In this document: positions 27,354-36,511 of the stretch, piece after piece
Numbering within the stretch: the first letter of the stretch is position 1
How the letters are laid out: each line of letters begins with the position of its first letter
Origin: Endozoicomonadaceae bacterium
GTDB taxonomy: Bacteria > Pseudomonadota > Gammaproteobacteria > Pseudomonadales > Endozoicomonadaceae
Assembly (NCBI GenBank): GCA_023146365.1
Contig: JAGLCE010000026.1
Span: forward strand, 19,113-83,112
DNA length: 64,000 nt
Direction: 5' to 3'
Made by a program: the position numbers and the translations under genes
Notes under the pieces: generated by a model
Seen by the model: only the letters and a program-made list of their open reading frames with translations
The model's database searches: none
Told to the model about the DNA's origin: nothing

Positions 27354-27538
27354 TCAGGCATTTTCCAAACTACGACGCAAATTAATGGACAGACTCTTAG
27401 CTTGCTGGTGACACTGTGAACAGTGGCTTTTGGTGGTCACTCGCTGTTGCGAGAATTTATGGGGCTGTTTCGCCGGTTTTATGCCACTACTCCACACATG
27501 TTTTGTTGGTATGAAATAGACGACGGCACAAATCACCG
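27354..27538 (+). pseudogene. Decayed duplicate of the fliQ 3' part and fliR start
   Basis: This stretch matches the genuine fliQ 3' half (about 29130-29294) and the first bases of fliR (29296 onward) nearly base for base. Examples are cgacgcaaattaatg and ctgtttcgccggttttatgcc. It has a 12-bp deletion after cttag, several substitutions and an in-frame stop (TGTGAACAG where fliQ has TGTTAACAG). The 5' half is missing and is replaced by the IS4 remnant. It proves that the flagellin duplication also copied the neighbouring fliQ. Confidence 0.9.
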
Positions 27539-27546
27539 ATTTAACT

Positions 27547-28677
27547 TTACTGAAGCAGTGAGAGTACACTTTCTGTCTGCGAGTTAGCCTGAGCCAGCAT
27601 CGCTGTACCTGCCTGCTGCATTACTTGGTACTTGGCCAGATTAGCTGTTTCCACGGCGAAATCTGTATCCACGATCCGACTTCTTGAAGCAGAAACGTTC
27701 TCACGAATGTTACTGAGGTTGGAAATTGTGGTGCTTAGACGGTTTTGAACCGCACCGAGACCCGCTCGCTGATTATCCACGTCTGCAATCGCCGCATCAA
27801 TGATAGCAACCGCTTGCTGAGCGCCACTGGCAGTTGAAATATTCACTTTGGATACATTCTCAATCGAAAAAACTTCGGTAGCGCCGGTACTCGCCGTTGT
27901 ATGCGCTGCTAGTATGCCCGAAGACGTATTGCTCGTAATGACGATGTTACTACCTTCAGTAATAACCTGCAGATCCTTTGAGCTTGTCGATGAAGCCAAA
28001 GCCGTTCTGATTTTATCGGCTAAGCCATCGATCGTATCGGTAGCGGCAGCAAACGTCACAGAAAGCTCTTCATTTGCAATAGAACCTGTATTATCAGCGT
28101 CATAACCAAAGGAAATCGTTTCACCATCAGCAATACCGTCTATATCAAATACAGCCATACTACGTATGCCGATATCAGCAGCACCCGATGCTGACAGACG
28201 GATACCCAATGTTTCGCCGGCATTGGCACCGATCTGAAACTGCTGGGTACCGTAACTGCCATCCAGCAGAGTCTGTCCACCGAAGGTGGTGGTGTCAGAG
28301 ATACGAGTCATCTCTGCCTGTAGCGCTAAAATCTCTTTCTGCAAGGCTGCACGGTCAGCGGTAGAGTTAGAACCGTTGGCAGACTGCAGAGACACTTCTC
28401 GAATTCGTTGAAGGATGTTGGTAGTTTCCTGCAGTGCGCCTTCCGCTGTCTGCGCTAGGGAGATTCCATTGTTGGCGTTGGCAATGCCCACAGTCAGCCC
28501 TCTAGCCTGTGAACTCAAACGATTAGATATCTGCAGACCCGCTGCATCGTCCGCCGCACTGTTTATTTTCAATCCAGAAGACAGACGTTGCATCGCCGTC
28601 TTCAAGCCATCCGATGTTGCCATCAGATTACGCTGTGCGTTCATGGAATAAATGTTTGTATTTACTGTAAAACTCAT
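27547..28677 (-). CDS. fliC: Flagellin FliC, copy 2
   Basis: This second flagellin of 376 residues is roughly 93% identical to the first by eye, with changes spread evenly and the terminal helices intact. The ATG at 28677 ([15 protein letters not shown]) matches the first copy; an upstream TTG-like extension to 28728 is not conserved. It has its own sigma28-like promoter but no hairpin terminator, since fliQ-derived remnant sequence follows the stop after 8 bp. Its transcripts may run into the IS remnant. Confidence 0.95.
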   Translation of the reverse strand: MSFTVNTNIYSMNAQRNLMATSDGLKTAMQRLSSGLKINSAADDAAGLQISNRLSSQARGLTVGIANANNGISLAQTAEGALQETTNILQRIREVSLQSANGSNSTADRAALQKEILALQAEMTRISDTTTFGGQTLLDGSYGTQQFQIGANAGETLGIRLSASGAADIGIRSMAVFDIDGIADGETISFGYDADNTGSIANEELSVTFAAATDTIDGLADKIRTALASSTSSKDLQVITEGSNIVITSNTSSGILAAHTTASTGATEVFSIENVSKVNISTASGAQQAVAIIDAAIADVDNQRAGLGAVQNRLSTTISNLSNIRENVSASRSRIVDTDFAVETANLAKYQVMQQAGTAMLAQANSQTESVLSLLQ

Positions 28678-28778
28678 CTGTTTACGTCTCCATATAATGG
28701 AATTACTTCCAATGTTCTGCTTTAACAAAAAAGCAACACTGCTCCTTCAGACCATTTTTTATGATCCCTCACTTAATT

Positions 28779-28805
28779 TATTCGGAAAAATTCCTAAAAC
28801 CTTAA
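28779..28805 (-). promoter_or_regulatory. Candidate sigma28 promoter of fliC copy 2
   Basis: On the minus strand TTAAG, 14 nt, then TCCGAATA (28786-28779). It is the counterpart of the element before fliC copy 1 but has a spacer one base shorter, which may change its strength. About 102 bp upstream of the ATG. Confidence 0.55.
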
Positions 28806-28932
28806 ATGAAATATGCTTTTTTACTTTTAAAACAAGCAATTTATAACGTCACATAGAGGACGGTACCCGCACTATGTCACCGCACTACTCACGCATTATT
28901 ATGTAATAACCCTCTTTTCTGCATTGAATCAA

Positions 28933-28961
28933 TTGGATTGCAACAAAAAAACGCTCATAAT
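28933..28961 (+). promoter_or_regulatory. Candidate sigma70 promoter of fliQRflhBA-fliMNOP
   Basis: TTGGAT at 28933-28938 and CATAAT at 28956-28961 are 17 bp apart, reading toward fliQ, whose ATG is at 29025. A weaker equivalent exists in the duplicated segment upstream of fliC copy 1. No -24/-12 sigma54 element was seen in the gap 28678-29024, which otherwise holds only the fliC2 promoter and palindromic repeats. Confidence 0.45.
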
Positions 28962-29024
28962 CAGCAAGCGAAATTAAAAAAATCTCTTCGCTTATATTAA
29001 AGAAAGCAACTGGATGCTACCGAC

Positions 29025-29294
29025 ATGACCCCAGAAATGGTGATTGATCTGTTCAGGGACGCCCTTTTCCAGGTCGTTCTTCTCGTCTCGGTCATTATTC
29101 TGCCCAGCCTGATGATTGGCCTGACGGTCAGCATTTTCCAAGCTGCGACGCAAATTAATGAACAGACCCTTAGTTTCCTGCCTCGTTTGCTGGTAACACT
29201 GTTAACAGTGGCTTTTGGTGGCCACTGGCTGTTGCGGGAATTTATGGATCTGTTTCGCCGGTTTTATGCCATTATTCCAGACATGATTTTTTGA
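29025..29294 (+). CDS. fliQ: Flagellar export gate protein FliQ
   Basis: FliQ is a small two-helix protein of the export gate with FliP and FliR. The product is 89 residues, the standard length. It has MTPEMVIDLFRDALFQVVLLVSVIILPSLMIGLTVSIFQAATQINEQTLSFLPR and GGHWLLREFMDLFRRF, matching the family. fliR begins 1 bp after its stop. A decayed second copy of its 3' half is at 27354-27538. Confidence 0.96.
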   Translation: MTPEMVIDLFRDALFQVVLLVSVIILPSLMIGLTVSIFQAATQINEQTLSFLPRLLVTLLTVAFGGHWLLREFMDLFRRFYAIIPDMIF

Positions 29295-29295
29295 T

Positions 29296-30072
29296 ATGGA
29301 ACTGACTACGCCACAAATCACTGCATGGATTGGCCAGTTCCTCTGGCCACTATTCCGTATTGGCGCTCTATTTATGATCATGCCGCTCTTCGGCTCGATC
29401 ATGGTGCCAATGCAAGTTCGCCTTGTGCTGGCGCTTTCCATTACCGCTCTGATTGCACCACTCTTAGCTTCTATGCCACAGGTAGAGCCACTGTCCGGTG
29501 ACAGTCTATTGATTTTGCTACAACAATTGTTAATCGGTTTCATAGGCGGAATGTTACTACACATCTATTACACCATATTCGCCATGACCGGCCAGATAAT
29601 TTCCATGCAGATGGGACTGGGCATGGCAATGATGTATGACCCATTAAACGGTATCAGTATTCCGATCATCGGTCAGGCGTTTCAGATTCTGACCAGCCTA
29701 ATGTTTTTGGCCATGAACGGCCACCTGATAGTGGTTAATATTCTGGTTCACAGTTTTGAAACCATCCCTATTGCACCGATAACGCCCGACACCCTTGATC
29801 TCCACACACTGACCTTGCAACTAAGCTGGGCCACAGGGGCTGCCTTAGTGATTGCCTTGCCCGCCATTACTTCCATGCTGCTAGTGACTATCGCCTTTGG
29901 CGTGATGAACCGAGCGGCACCACAGCTGAATATTTTCTCTCTGGGCTTTCCCATGACCATGCTGGGCGGCATAATAGTGCTGATGATCACCATATCCGGC
30001 ATCTCCCACCTCTACCTTGATCTGGCTAACGAGGCGCTGGAATCCCTTGATGTTCTATTTCGAGGTGGCTGA
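29296..30072 (+). CDS. fliR: Flagellar export gate protein FliR
   Basis: FliR is a multi-spanning export gate component of 258 residues, with FLWPLFRIGALFMIMPLFGS near the start. Other conserved stretches are QMGLGMAMMYDPLNGISIPIIGQ and LNIFSLGFPMTMLGGIIVL. Its stop shares a base with the flhB start (TGATG), implying coupling. Confidence 0.95.
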   Translation: MELTTPQITAWIGQFLWPLFRIGALFMIMPLFGSIMVPMQVRLVLALSITALIAPLLASMPQVEPLSGDSLLILLQQLLIGFIGGMLLHIYYTIFAMTGQIISMQMGLGMAMMYDPLNGISIPIIGQAFQILTSLMFLAMNGHLIVVNILVHSFETIPIAPITPDTLDLHTLTLQLSWATGAALVIALPAITSMLLVTIAFGVMNRAAPQLNIFSLGFPMTMLGGIIVLMITISGISHLYLDLANEALESLDVLFRGG

Positions 30073-31244
30073 TGGCAGAAGATGAGAATAGCGGCCAGGA
30101 ACGCACAGAAGACCCCTCTGAGAAACGGCTCCAAGATAGCCGAGATAAAGGCGAAGCACCTCGTTCACGAGAGCTCGTCACTGTTGGGCTATTTTTAGGC
30201 AGCTGCGTGGCACTGGTGAGCTTCGGCGGCATGATCAGCCAAAGTTTACAGGCTATATTTTTGGAAAACCTCTCAGTGGATCGAGCCAGCCTGCTGGAAC
30301 CTGGAGTAATGACTACTCGACTGAAAGATAGCTTCATCGCTATTAGCGTCACCCTGTTACCCGTCTTCGGCCTGATGATAGCCGCCATTTTTGGCAGCTC
30401 CTTGATGCTCGGCGGTTGGCTGATATCTGCCAAGCCACTACAGCCACAGATCTCACGACTCAGCATTTTCAAGGGTCTAAAACGCATGTTCTCTCGCCGC
30501 TCTCTAGTGGAGCTGGTGAAAGCCGTTCTAAAAGTGGTCTTGGTAGCCAGTGCTCTGCTGCTGACTCTCAATCACATCTCGAATGATGTACTGGCCCTGA
30601 ACAGGAAACCGGTCGTTATTGCGATCAAGGAAAGCCTGAACATCGCCACTTGGAGCATGTTCAGTTACGCATCAGCACTGGCCATCATCGCTTTCATTGA
30701 CGTGCCATTTCAATTAGTAGAACACCAGCGAAAGCTGAAAATGACGCGCCAAGAACTGAAGGATGAAAACAAGGAAACGGAAGGGCGCCCAGAAGTCAAA
30801 AGCCGAGTGCGTGACCTTCAACAAGAAGTGGCAAACCGCCGGATGATGCAGGATGTTCCCACGGCCGATGTTATCATCACCAACCCGACACACTTTGCTG
30901 TTGCCTTGAAATACGATAAACAACGTTCTGATGCACCGTTTGTCGTCGCCAAGGGCGCAGATGATATCGCCATGAGGATCATCGAAGCGGCACGTGCTCA
31001 CAAACGGCCTGTGGTGCAAACACCAACGCTGACCCGAGTCATTTACTATACAACAAAGATCAACCAGGAAGTGTCTTCGGATTTATATTCCGCAGTTGCC
31101 CAGATACTCGCCTATGTTTTCCGGTTACGTGAATTCAAGGCCGGACGCGCTCAAGAGCCAACGCCCCTACCTAACAACTTTGATTTACCAGAACATTTCC
31201 AGCAATATGCCAAGCGGGGACAGCCCAGCGACGACAACGACTAA
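30072..31244 (+). CDS. flhB: Flagellar export switch protein FlhB
   Basis: FlhB controls the change from rod/hook to filament export. The 390-residue protein has four membrane helices. The cytoplasmic autocleavage motif NPTH is at 271-274, in VIITNPTHFAVALKYD, and the N-terminal QERTEDPSEKRLQDSRDKGE is typical. The C-terminal extension after the cleaved domain is short. It partners with FliK encoded at 21993-23273. The start overlaps the fliR stop. Confidence 0.96.
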   Translation: MAEDENSGQERTEDPSEKRLQDSRDKGEAPRSRELVTVGLFLGSCVALVSFGGMISQSLQAIFLENLSVDRASLLEPGVMTTRLKDSFIAISVTLLPVFGLMIAAIFGSSLMLGGWLISAKPLQPQISRLSIFKGLKRMFSRRSLVELVKAVLKVVLVASALLLTLNHISNDVLALNRKPVVIAIKESLNIATWSMFSYASALAIIAFIDVPFQLVEHQRKLKMTRQELKDENKETEGRPEVKSRVRDLQQEVANRRMMQDVPTADVIITNPTHFAVALKYDKQRSDAPFVVAKGADDIAMRIIEAARAHKRPVVQTPTLTRVIYYTTKINQEVSSDLYSAVAQILAYVFRLREFKAGRAQEPTPLPNNFDLPEHFQQYAKRGQPSDDND

Positions 31245-31261
31245 AGGATTGACTCATTATC

Positions 31262-33364
31262 ATGAATCAGGGTTTATCGCTCCAGCATCTGCTCAAACTC
31301 GGTCGGTCGCAAGTGGCCATACCGTTATCTGTACTTGTGCTGATGGCGATGATTACTCTTCCCATGCCACCGATCCTGCTAGATGTGCTATTTACCTTTA
31401 ACATTGCCTTATCGCTACTCGTACTGCTGGTGAGTATCTACTCCTTAAGACCGTTGGACTTTGCTGCATTTCCAACCGTATTGCTGTTTGCCACCTTGAT
31501 GCGACTGGCACTTAACGTCGCATCAACACGAGTGGTTCTCTTATATGGACACACGGGAGGCGATGCGGCAGGAAAGGTCATCCAGTCATTTGGTGAAGTA
31601 GTTGTCGGCAATAACTACGTTGTTGGCATGGTCATTTTTGCCATTTTGGTCATCATTAACTTTGTCGTTGTTACCAAAGGTGCTGGACGCATATCGGAAG
31701 TATCGGCTCGATTCACTCTGGATGCTTTACCTGGCAAGCAGATGGCTGTCGATGCTGACCTCAATGCGGGCCTGATTGATCAGCAACAAGCACGGGATCG
31801 ACGCAGTCTAGTCACTCGTGAGGCTGACTTTTATGGCTCCATGGACGGTGCCAGCAAATTTGTCCGTGGCGACGCCTTGGCTGGCCTATTAATTCTTGCC
31901 ATCAACATTATTGGCGGATTGTTAATCGGCACTCTGAAACATGATCTCAGTTTCATGGAAGCCTTCAGTATTTTTGCCCTGCTAACCATTGGTGACGGGC
32001 TAGTTGCTCAAATTCCATCTCTATTACTTTCCATCGCAGCAGCCATCATCGTTACCCGTGTATCAGAGGCTGCCGACGTCGGCGAACAGATCAGTCAGCA
32101 GTTATTTGAATCTCCTCGCGCTCTGATTGTCACCTCTGTCATTATGGTCATTATCGGTTTAGTGCCGGGTATGCCGCATGTGGCCTTTATCGGTCTTGGC
32201 CTCGCAACAGGCGCTATCGCCTATCGGTTATATAAGCGACATCTAATAGGAGAGAGTGATACCAGCAAGCCTGAAATAGAACCAGCCTCACCACAGAATG
32301 CGACTGACAAGCCACTCTCTTGGGAGGATGTCCCCTCCATTGATCCACTGGGGCTGGAAGTCGGTTATCGCCTGATTCCCATGATGGATAAACAGCAGGG
32401 AGGACAGATGCTCAACCAAATTAAAGGCATCCGTAAAACCCTCTCGGGTAAGCTAGGCTTTCTGATACCCAGTGTTCATATTCGCGACAACCTCTCACTC
32501 AAAGCGAACAGCTACAGCATTACACTGATGGGAATCAGCGTCGCTCAGGGGGAAGTGGAGCCAGATCTATTCATGGCAATCAACCCTGGCGAGGTTTATG
32601 GTGATCTGGAAGGTAAAGCGGTCAAGGATCCGGCCTATGGTCTTGACGCCATATGGATCAACAATGAAATGCAGGATCAAGGCGTCAGTCTCGGCTATAC
32701 CGTTGTTGATGCTTCCACGGTCATTACCACGCATATCAGCAAGATTATAGAAGAGCATGCCTATGAACTGCTCGGGCATGACGAAACGGAACAGCTGATT
32801 GAAAAACTGACACTACTATCCCCTAAATTAGCTGAAGAGCTTACCCCAAAGAAACTGTCCATCAGTCAACTGCAACGAGTGCTCAAAGAGTTGTTGATGG
32901 ACAAAGTTCAAATATCCGATTTACGCACCATTGCCAATACACTGCTTGAAAATGCCGACCAAACAACTGATGCACTACTATTGGCAAGTAAAGTCCGAGA
33001 AGCATTAAAGCGCAGCATTGTGCAAAATATTATCGGCCCCGGCTCAGAATTACCTGTCGTCACTCTGGATGAAAAGCTAGAACAGTTGTTATTGAGCGCT
33101 CAGCAACAGGCGCAACAGTCGCAACAGTATACACCTGACACCATTCCCCTGGAGCCAAATCTCAACACCCAACTACAAACCAACCTTCCAGAAGTAACAC
33201 TCAAATTACAAGCTGAAGGACGTCAACCCATCATGATTGTTTCACCGGCACTGAGACCCATGCTGGCAAAATATGCGAGAGTCTGCACCAATGGGTTAAC
33301 GGTTTTGTCGTTTAATGAAATACCGGATAATAGGGAAATTCTCATTATCGGCAAGGTAGGCTAA
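31262..33364 (+). CDS. flhA: Flagellar export gate protein FlhA
   Basis: FlhA forms the nonameric export gate and the docking platform for chaperone-substrate complexes. The 700-residue protein has an N-terminal membrane half with PPILLDVLFTFNIALSLLVLLVSIY and the FHIPEP-type loop DRRSLVTREADFYGSMDGASKFVRGDA. The cytoplasmic half includes PLGLEVGYRLIPMMD. Its stop overlaps the start of a small ORF (TAATG) instead of flhF, which often follows in polar-flagellated bacteria. Confidence 0.96.
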   Translation: MNQGLSLQHLLKLGRSQVAIPLSVLVLMAMITLPMPPILLDVLFTFNIALSLLVLLVSIYSLRPLDFAAFPTVLLFATLMRLALNVASTRVVLLYGHTGGDAAGKVIQSFGEVVVGNNYVVGMVIFAILVIINFVVVTKGAGRISEVSARFTLDALPGKQMAVDADLNAGLIDQQQARDRRSLVTREADFYGSMDGASKFVRGDALAGLLILAINIIGGLLIGTLKHDLSFMEAFSIFALLTIGDGLVAQIPSLLLSIAAAIIVTRVSEAADVGEQISQQLFESPRALIVTSVIMVIIGLVPGMPHVAFIGLGLATGAIAYRLYKRHLIGESDTSKPEIEPASPQNATDKPLSWEDVPSIDPLGLEVGYRLIPMMDKQQGGQMLNQIKGIRKTLSGKLGFLIPSVHIRDNLSLKANSYSITLMGISVAQGEVEPDLFMAINPGEVYGDLEGKAVKDPAYGLDAIWINNEMQDQGVSLGYTVVDASTVITTHISKIIEEHAYELLGHDETEQLIEKLTLLSPKLAEELTPKKLSISQLQRVLKELLMDKVQISDLRTIANTLLENADQTTDALLLASKVREALKRSIVQNIIGPGSELPVVTLDEKLEQLLLSAQQQAQQSQQYTPDTIPLEPNLNTQLQTNLPEVTLKLQAEGRQPIMIVSPALRPMLAKYARVCTNGLTVLSFNEIPDNREILIIGKVG

Positions 33365-33468
33365 TGTTGCTAGTTGTTGATGATCCATTTATAGTCGGTC
33401 TATTCAAAGAGTTATATTACAGGGAACAGAGGCGAGCCATTGCGTCACAGGAGGCACAGGAGAGATAG
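33364..33468 (+). CDS. Small 34-residue ORF bridging flhA and fliM
   Basis: The ATG shares one base with the flhA stop (TAATG), and the stop shares one base with the fliM GTG start (TAGTG). It therefore exactly fills the gap, a pattern of translational coupling. AAGG lies 8 nt upstream of the ATG. The product starts MLLVVDDPFIVGLFKELYYR and ends charged (EQRRAIASQEAQER). I recognise no family. It could be a leader that couples FliM synthesis to FlhA, a tiny protein, or the degraded start of a lost gene. Confidence 0.5.
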   Translation: MLLVVDDPFIVGLFKELYYREQRRAIASQEAQER

Positions 33469-34478
33469 TGAAAACCTCGAAGTCTATGGAAGCACTTAAG
33501 CAACTCAGGAATATCAACAGTCCCAGAACAAAGGTTCAATCGGAATCCGATTTTTCTGATATCAAACATTTCGATCTGACCAATCCTGATTACAAAATTC
33601 TAGACATGCAGCCCATGCTAGAGTTGTTGTATCGACGCTTTGCTCAGCAATTACGCTTCAGTCTCTACAATCTGTTCCGTCACAAAGCCGAAGTCACGTT
33701 TCATTCTGTTAAATCCATGAAGTTCGGCACGTATTCACTGGAAACCAAGGAAGCTGCTAGTCTTCACGCATTCAAAGTTACAACACTTAAATTCAATGGA
33801 TTCGTCAAAATTGATCACTCAATGATTTCTGCATTGATTGACCTGTTCTTTGGCGGTTCCGGTGACGCATCCGCCACCCAAGAGGAGGCGCGTGAAATGT
33901 CGCCCACAGAAAAAAGAATGCTACATCGTTTCCTGGAGGCTGTGCTGGAAAATCTTCAGGAGGTGTGGGAAACGATCCTCCCCTTCAAAATTCGAGAACT
34001 TGATACCAGCACTACACCTGTTTCGCACTTTTTTTATAATGATTCCGAGCTGATCATTGTTAGCCGTTTTACCGTCGTAATTTCAGATATTGAAGGTCAT
34101 ATAGAAATTGTTCTGCCCTATTACGCTCTTGAGCCTATTCGCGAAAAGATTAATTCCCACAACAACACCACGCAAGACCCTCAGTGGAAAACAACGCTAC
34201 AGAGAAATATTATGATGGCATCGGTCAATATGAGCGCAACCCTTTGCCAGGTACCATTATCGTTGAAAGAAGTCCTTGAACTTCAGACAGGTGATGTTAT
34301 TAAGGCCGAAATACCGAAACAGATCATCGTCAAGATAGCCGGGGTACCCTGCTTGCAAGCCTCGGTCTGTACGATCGACAACAATATGGCACTGAAAATC
34401 ATAAAAACCATCAAACAAAAAGAGAACAGAGAACAAACAGAGGAAAAAGAACAAAAAAAGAAAAAAGAATCAAAATAG
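33468..34478 (+). CDS. fliM: Flagellar motor switch protein FliM, lacking the CheY-binding N-terminus
   Basis: FliM is the C-ring component that normally binds phospho-CheY. The 336-residue protein from the GTG at 33468 (AGGAGAG just upstream) has the family core. This includes LELLYRRFAQQLRFSLYNLFR, SALIDLFFGGSGDAS, SPTEKRMLHRFLEAVLENL and the C-terminal SpoA-like domain with VPLSLKEVLELQTGDVI. The N-terminal LSQxEIDALL-type motif that binds CheY is not present; residues 1-20 are Lys/Ser/Asn-rich. The tail is unusually rich in Lys and Glu. Identification is firm from the core and the following fliN. Confidence 0.88.
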   Translation: MKTSKSMEALKQLRNINSPRTKVQSESDFSDIKHFDLTNPDYKILDMQPMLELLYRRFAQQLRFSLYNLFRHKAEVTFHSVKSMKFGTYSLETKEAASLHAFKVTTLKFNGFVKIDHSMISALIDLFFGGSGDASATQEEAREMSPTEKRMLHRFLEAVLENLQEVWETILPFKIRELDTSTTPVSHFFYNDSELIIVSRFTVVISDIEGHIEIVLPYYALEPIREKINSHNNTTQDPQWKTTLQRNIMMASVNMSATLCQVPLSLKEVLELQTGDVIKAEIPKQIIVKIAGVPCLQASVCTIDNNMALKIIKTIKQKENREQTEEKEQKKKKESK

Positions 34479-34529
34479 CATAAATGACGCCATTTAAACA
34501 GTTCGTCAACACAGAAGTGAGAAACAAGG

Positions 34530-34952
34530 ATGAGCAACGAAGAGAGCAACGAAGAGAGCAAGGATGAACCCACAGATGGCGGCGCTGAGGCCCCTAATAG
34601 TTCCGGCGCAGCGGCAAAGGCAGACACCGTCAATATAGAAGACTTAGTTGGTGACCAAGGCGATACAGATACCACGGCCGGGGATAATGTAAGTCCCAAT
34701 CTAGAACTTCTCTTAGATATCCCCGTCACTCTGTCACTGGAACTAGGCAGCACAACGATCAGTCTGGGTGATCTTTTAAAGTTAAACAAAGGCTCAGTGG
34801 TCGCACTGGAAAAGGAAGCGTCGGAACCCTTGGATGTAAAGGTTAATGGGACATTGATTGCCTTTGCCGAAGTGGTGGTTATCAATGAACGTTACGGCAT
34901 CCGACTAATTGACGTTGTTAGTGAATCGGAGCGACTGCAAGAGCTGTCCTGA
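34530..34952 (+). CDS. fliN: Flagellar motor switch protein FliN
   Basis: FliN completes the C ring and receives FliH. The protein has 140 residues, with an acidic Glu/Asp/Gly-rich N-terminus containing a direct repeat (SNEESNEES). The SpoA domain follows: LLLDIPVTLSLELGSTTISLGDLLKLNKGSVVALEKEASEPLDVKVNGTLIA and NERYGIRLIDV. This C-terminal part is diagnostic. It overlaps fliO by one base (TGATG). Confidence 0.94.
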   Translation: MSNEESNEESKDEPTDGGAEAPNSSGAAAKADTVNIEDLVGDQGDTDTTAGDNVSPNLELLLDIPVTLSLELGSTTISLGDLLKLNKGSVVALEKEASEPLDVKVNGTLIAFAEVVVINERYGIRLIDVVSESERLQELS

Positions 34953-35398
34953 TGGTCATAAAACAGATGCGCTACCTGTCTACACTGCCTCTCTTATCAC
35001 TGGCGGGTATGGCACAGGCCGCAGAGATATCAAAAAGTGCTACCGATTACCTAGCCCAGATCGGCCTTCCCCTGTTACTGATTGTGGGAATGATCGTTGG
35101 ATTTGGCTTCCTGGCTAAACGACTAAACCTGCATGGTGTCAACAACAAAGGGCCGGTGAAGGTGATCTCTTCAACACCTATATCTGGACAAGTGAGACTC
35201 TGCCTGATCGACGTTAAAGGAAAACAGTTATTAATCAGTGTTTCAAACCAACAAGCTAATTGCCTTCATGTCTTTGAGTCGCCTGTCGTCACCAGCGAGG
35301 AAACTGCGACTGCAACCTCAAACTTCACAAACCTCTTCTCTCTCGCAATAAATCCCTCACAGGAAAAAACCAGATCGGGAGAAAAATCGTGCACCTGA
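34952..35398 (+). CDS. fliO: Flagellar protein FliO
   Basis: FliO is a single-pass membrane protein that helps assemble the FliP ring. The protein has 148 residues. A signal-like stretch [18 protein letters not shown] is followed by one membrane helix ([19 protein letters not shown]) and a small beta domain with [34 protein letters not shown], the FliO signature. It overlaps fliP by 10 bp. Confidence 0.9.
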   Translation: MVIKQMRYLSTLPLLSLAGMAQAAEISKSATDYLAQIGLPLLLIVGMIVGFGFLAKRLNLHGVNNKGPVKVISSTPISGQVRLCLIDVKGKQLLISVSNQQANCLHVFESPVVTSEETATATSNFTNLFSLAINPSQEKTRSGEKSCT

Positions 35399-36141
35399 AG
35401 CTAACTAAGCGTCATATCCTTGCCACCCTTATCCTCAGTCTACTCCCCTTGGTCACTTGGGCAGCCCCCGATGGCATGCCTCTGCTGACGGTCACTGAGA
35501 ACGGCGAACACCGAGAGTACAGCGCCACCCTGCAAATTCTCCTGCTGATGACGGCCATCAGTTTTTTGCCAGCAGCATTATTAATGCTCACAAGCTTTAC
35601 CCGAATTATTATCGTCCTGGCGATTCTACGCCAAGCAATGGGCCTACAGCAGACGCCTCCCAACCGAGTACTGATAGGAATCGCTCTGGCGCTAACTTTG
35701 TTAATCATGACACCCTTGTTTCAGGATATTTATACATCTGCCGTTACGCCCTACCTTAAGGAAGAGTTATCACTATTGGACGCCATCCAAGTGGCTGCAG
35801 TACCGCTACAAAGTTTTATGCTAAGCAATACCCGTGAGATTGATCTGGAGCAGTTTCTCGCAATAGCTCGTATAGAAAATCTTCATGGCCCAGAAGACGT
35901 TCCTTTTTCTGTGTTAGTTCCTTCGTTTATCACCAGCGAACTGAAAACAGCGTTTCAGATCGGATTCATCCTATTCATCCCTTTTCTGGTGATTGACCTA
36001 GTCGTCGCCAGCGTGTTGATGGCCATGGGTATGATCATGCTGTCACCACAGATGATCTCTCTACCTTTTAAACTGATGCTATTTGTCCTGGTAGATGGTT
36101 GGGCGTTAACGATGGGGACACTTGCGAACAGCTTCAACTAA
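35389..36141 (+). CDS. fliP: Flagellar export gate protein FliP
   Basis: FliP forms the core of the export channel. The product is a 250-residue precursor from a GTG start at 35389 with a cleavable signal ([14 protein letters not shown]). The family blocks are [47 protein letters not shown] and [47 protein letters not shown]. It ends the fliQ-to-fliP run; in most bacteria fliP is directly followed by fliQ. Confidence 0.96.
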   Translation: MHLKLTKRHILATLILSLLPLVTWAAPDGMPLLTVTENGEHREYSATLQILLLMTAISFLPAALLMLTSFTRIIIVLAILRQAMGLQQTPPNRVLIGIALALTLLIMTPLFQDIYTSAVTPYLKEELSLLDAIQVAAVPLQSFMLSNTREIDLEQFLAIARIENLHGPEDVPFSVLVPSFITSELKTAFQIGFILFIPFLVIDLVVASVLMAMGMIMLSPQMISLPFKLMLFVLVDGWALTMGTLANSFN

Positions 36142-36511
36142 CCATTGATACCTGATAGTCGTAGTTGTCGACCCTGATTTCATAACGACTCCATGGTTTT
36201 CTGAATATTCATCAAAAAAACAATACAATTATAAATATCAGGGTGAAATTAAATTAATCAGACGCTTACTATTTTATTTTGTTCTTGATTTTTAAATACT
36301 CCTGTGATTAAAGTTATAGTACGTTGATAATTTTTCCCTTTTTGTTATTCATCAATACGGTAGTAACAGGCTCACAAGAAAAAGTCAGAAATGAAGCAAA
36401 AACAGGCCTCCAAGAGCCTCAAACAACAGAGGTAAATTCTGGCCATGGAAAGCGCCCACCTCGAGGCGTCAACCGTGTGAACGTGCAAAAAAAAATGGCA
36501 GGAGTCCTTTC
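36142..36511. other. Gap between fliP and the methylase-like gene
   Basis: A+T-rich, 370 bp. A frame without ATG from a TTG at 36324 overlaps the next gene by ATGA, but its composition gives no reason to believe it. No hairpin with a U tract was found for the end of the flagellar operon. Confidence 0.5.

Noticed and set aside
1..36141. Virulence type III secretion system instead of a flagellum
   Set aside because: The export ATPase and gate are shared folds, but rod, hook, filament, L/P rings, stator, FliA and FlgM are all present, so this is a flagellum.
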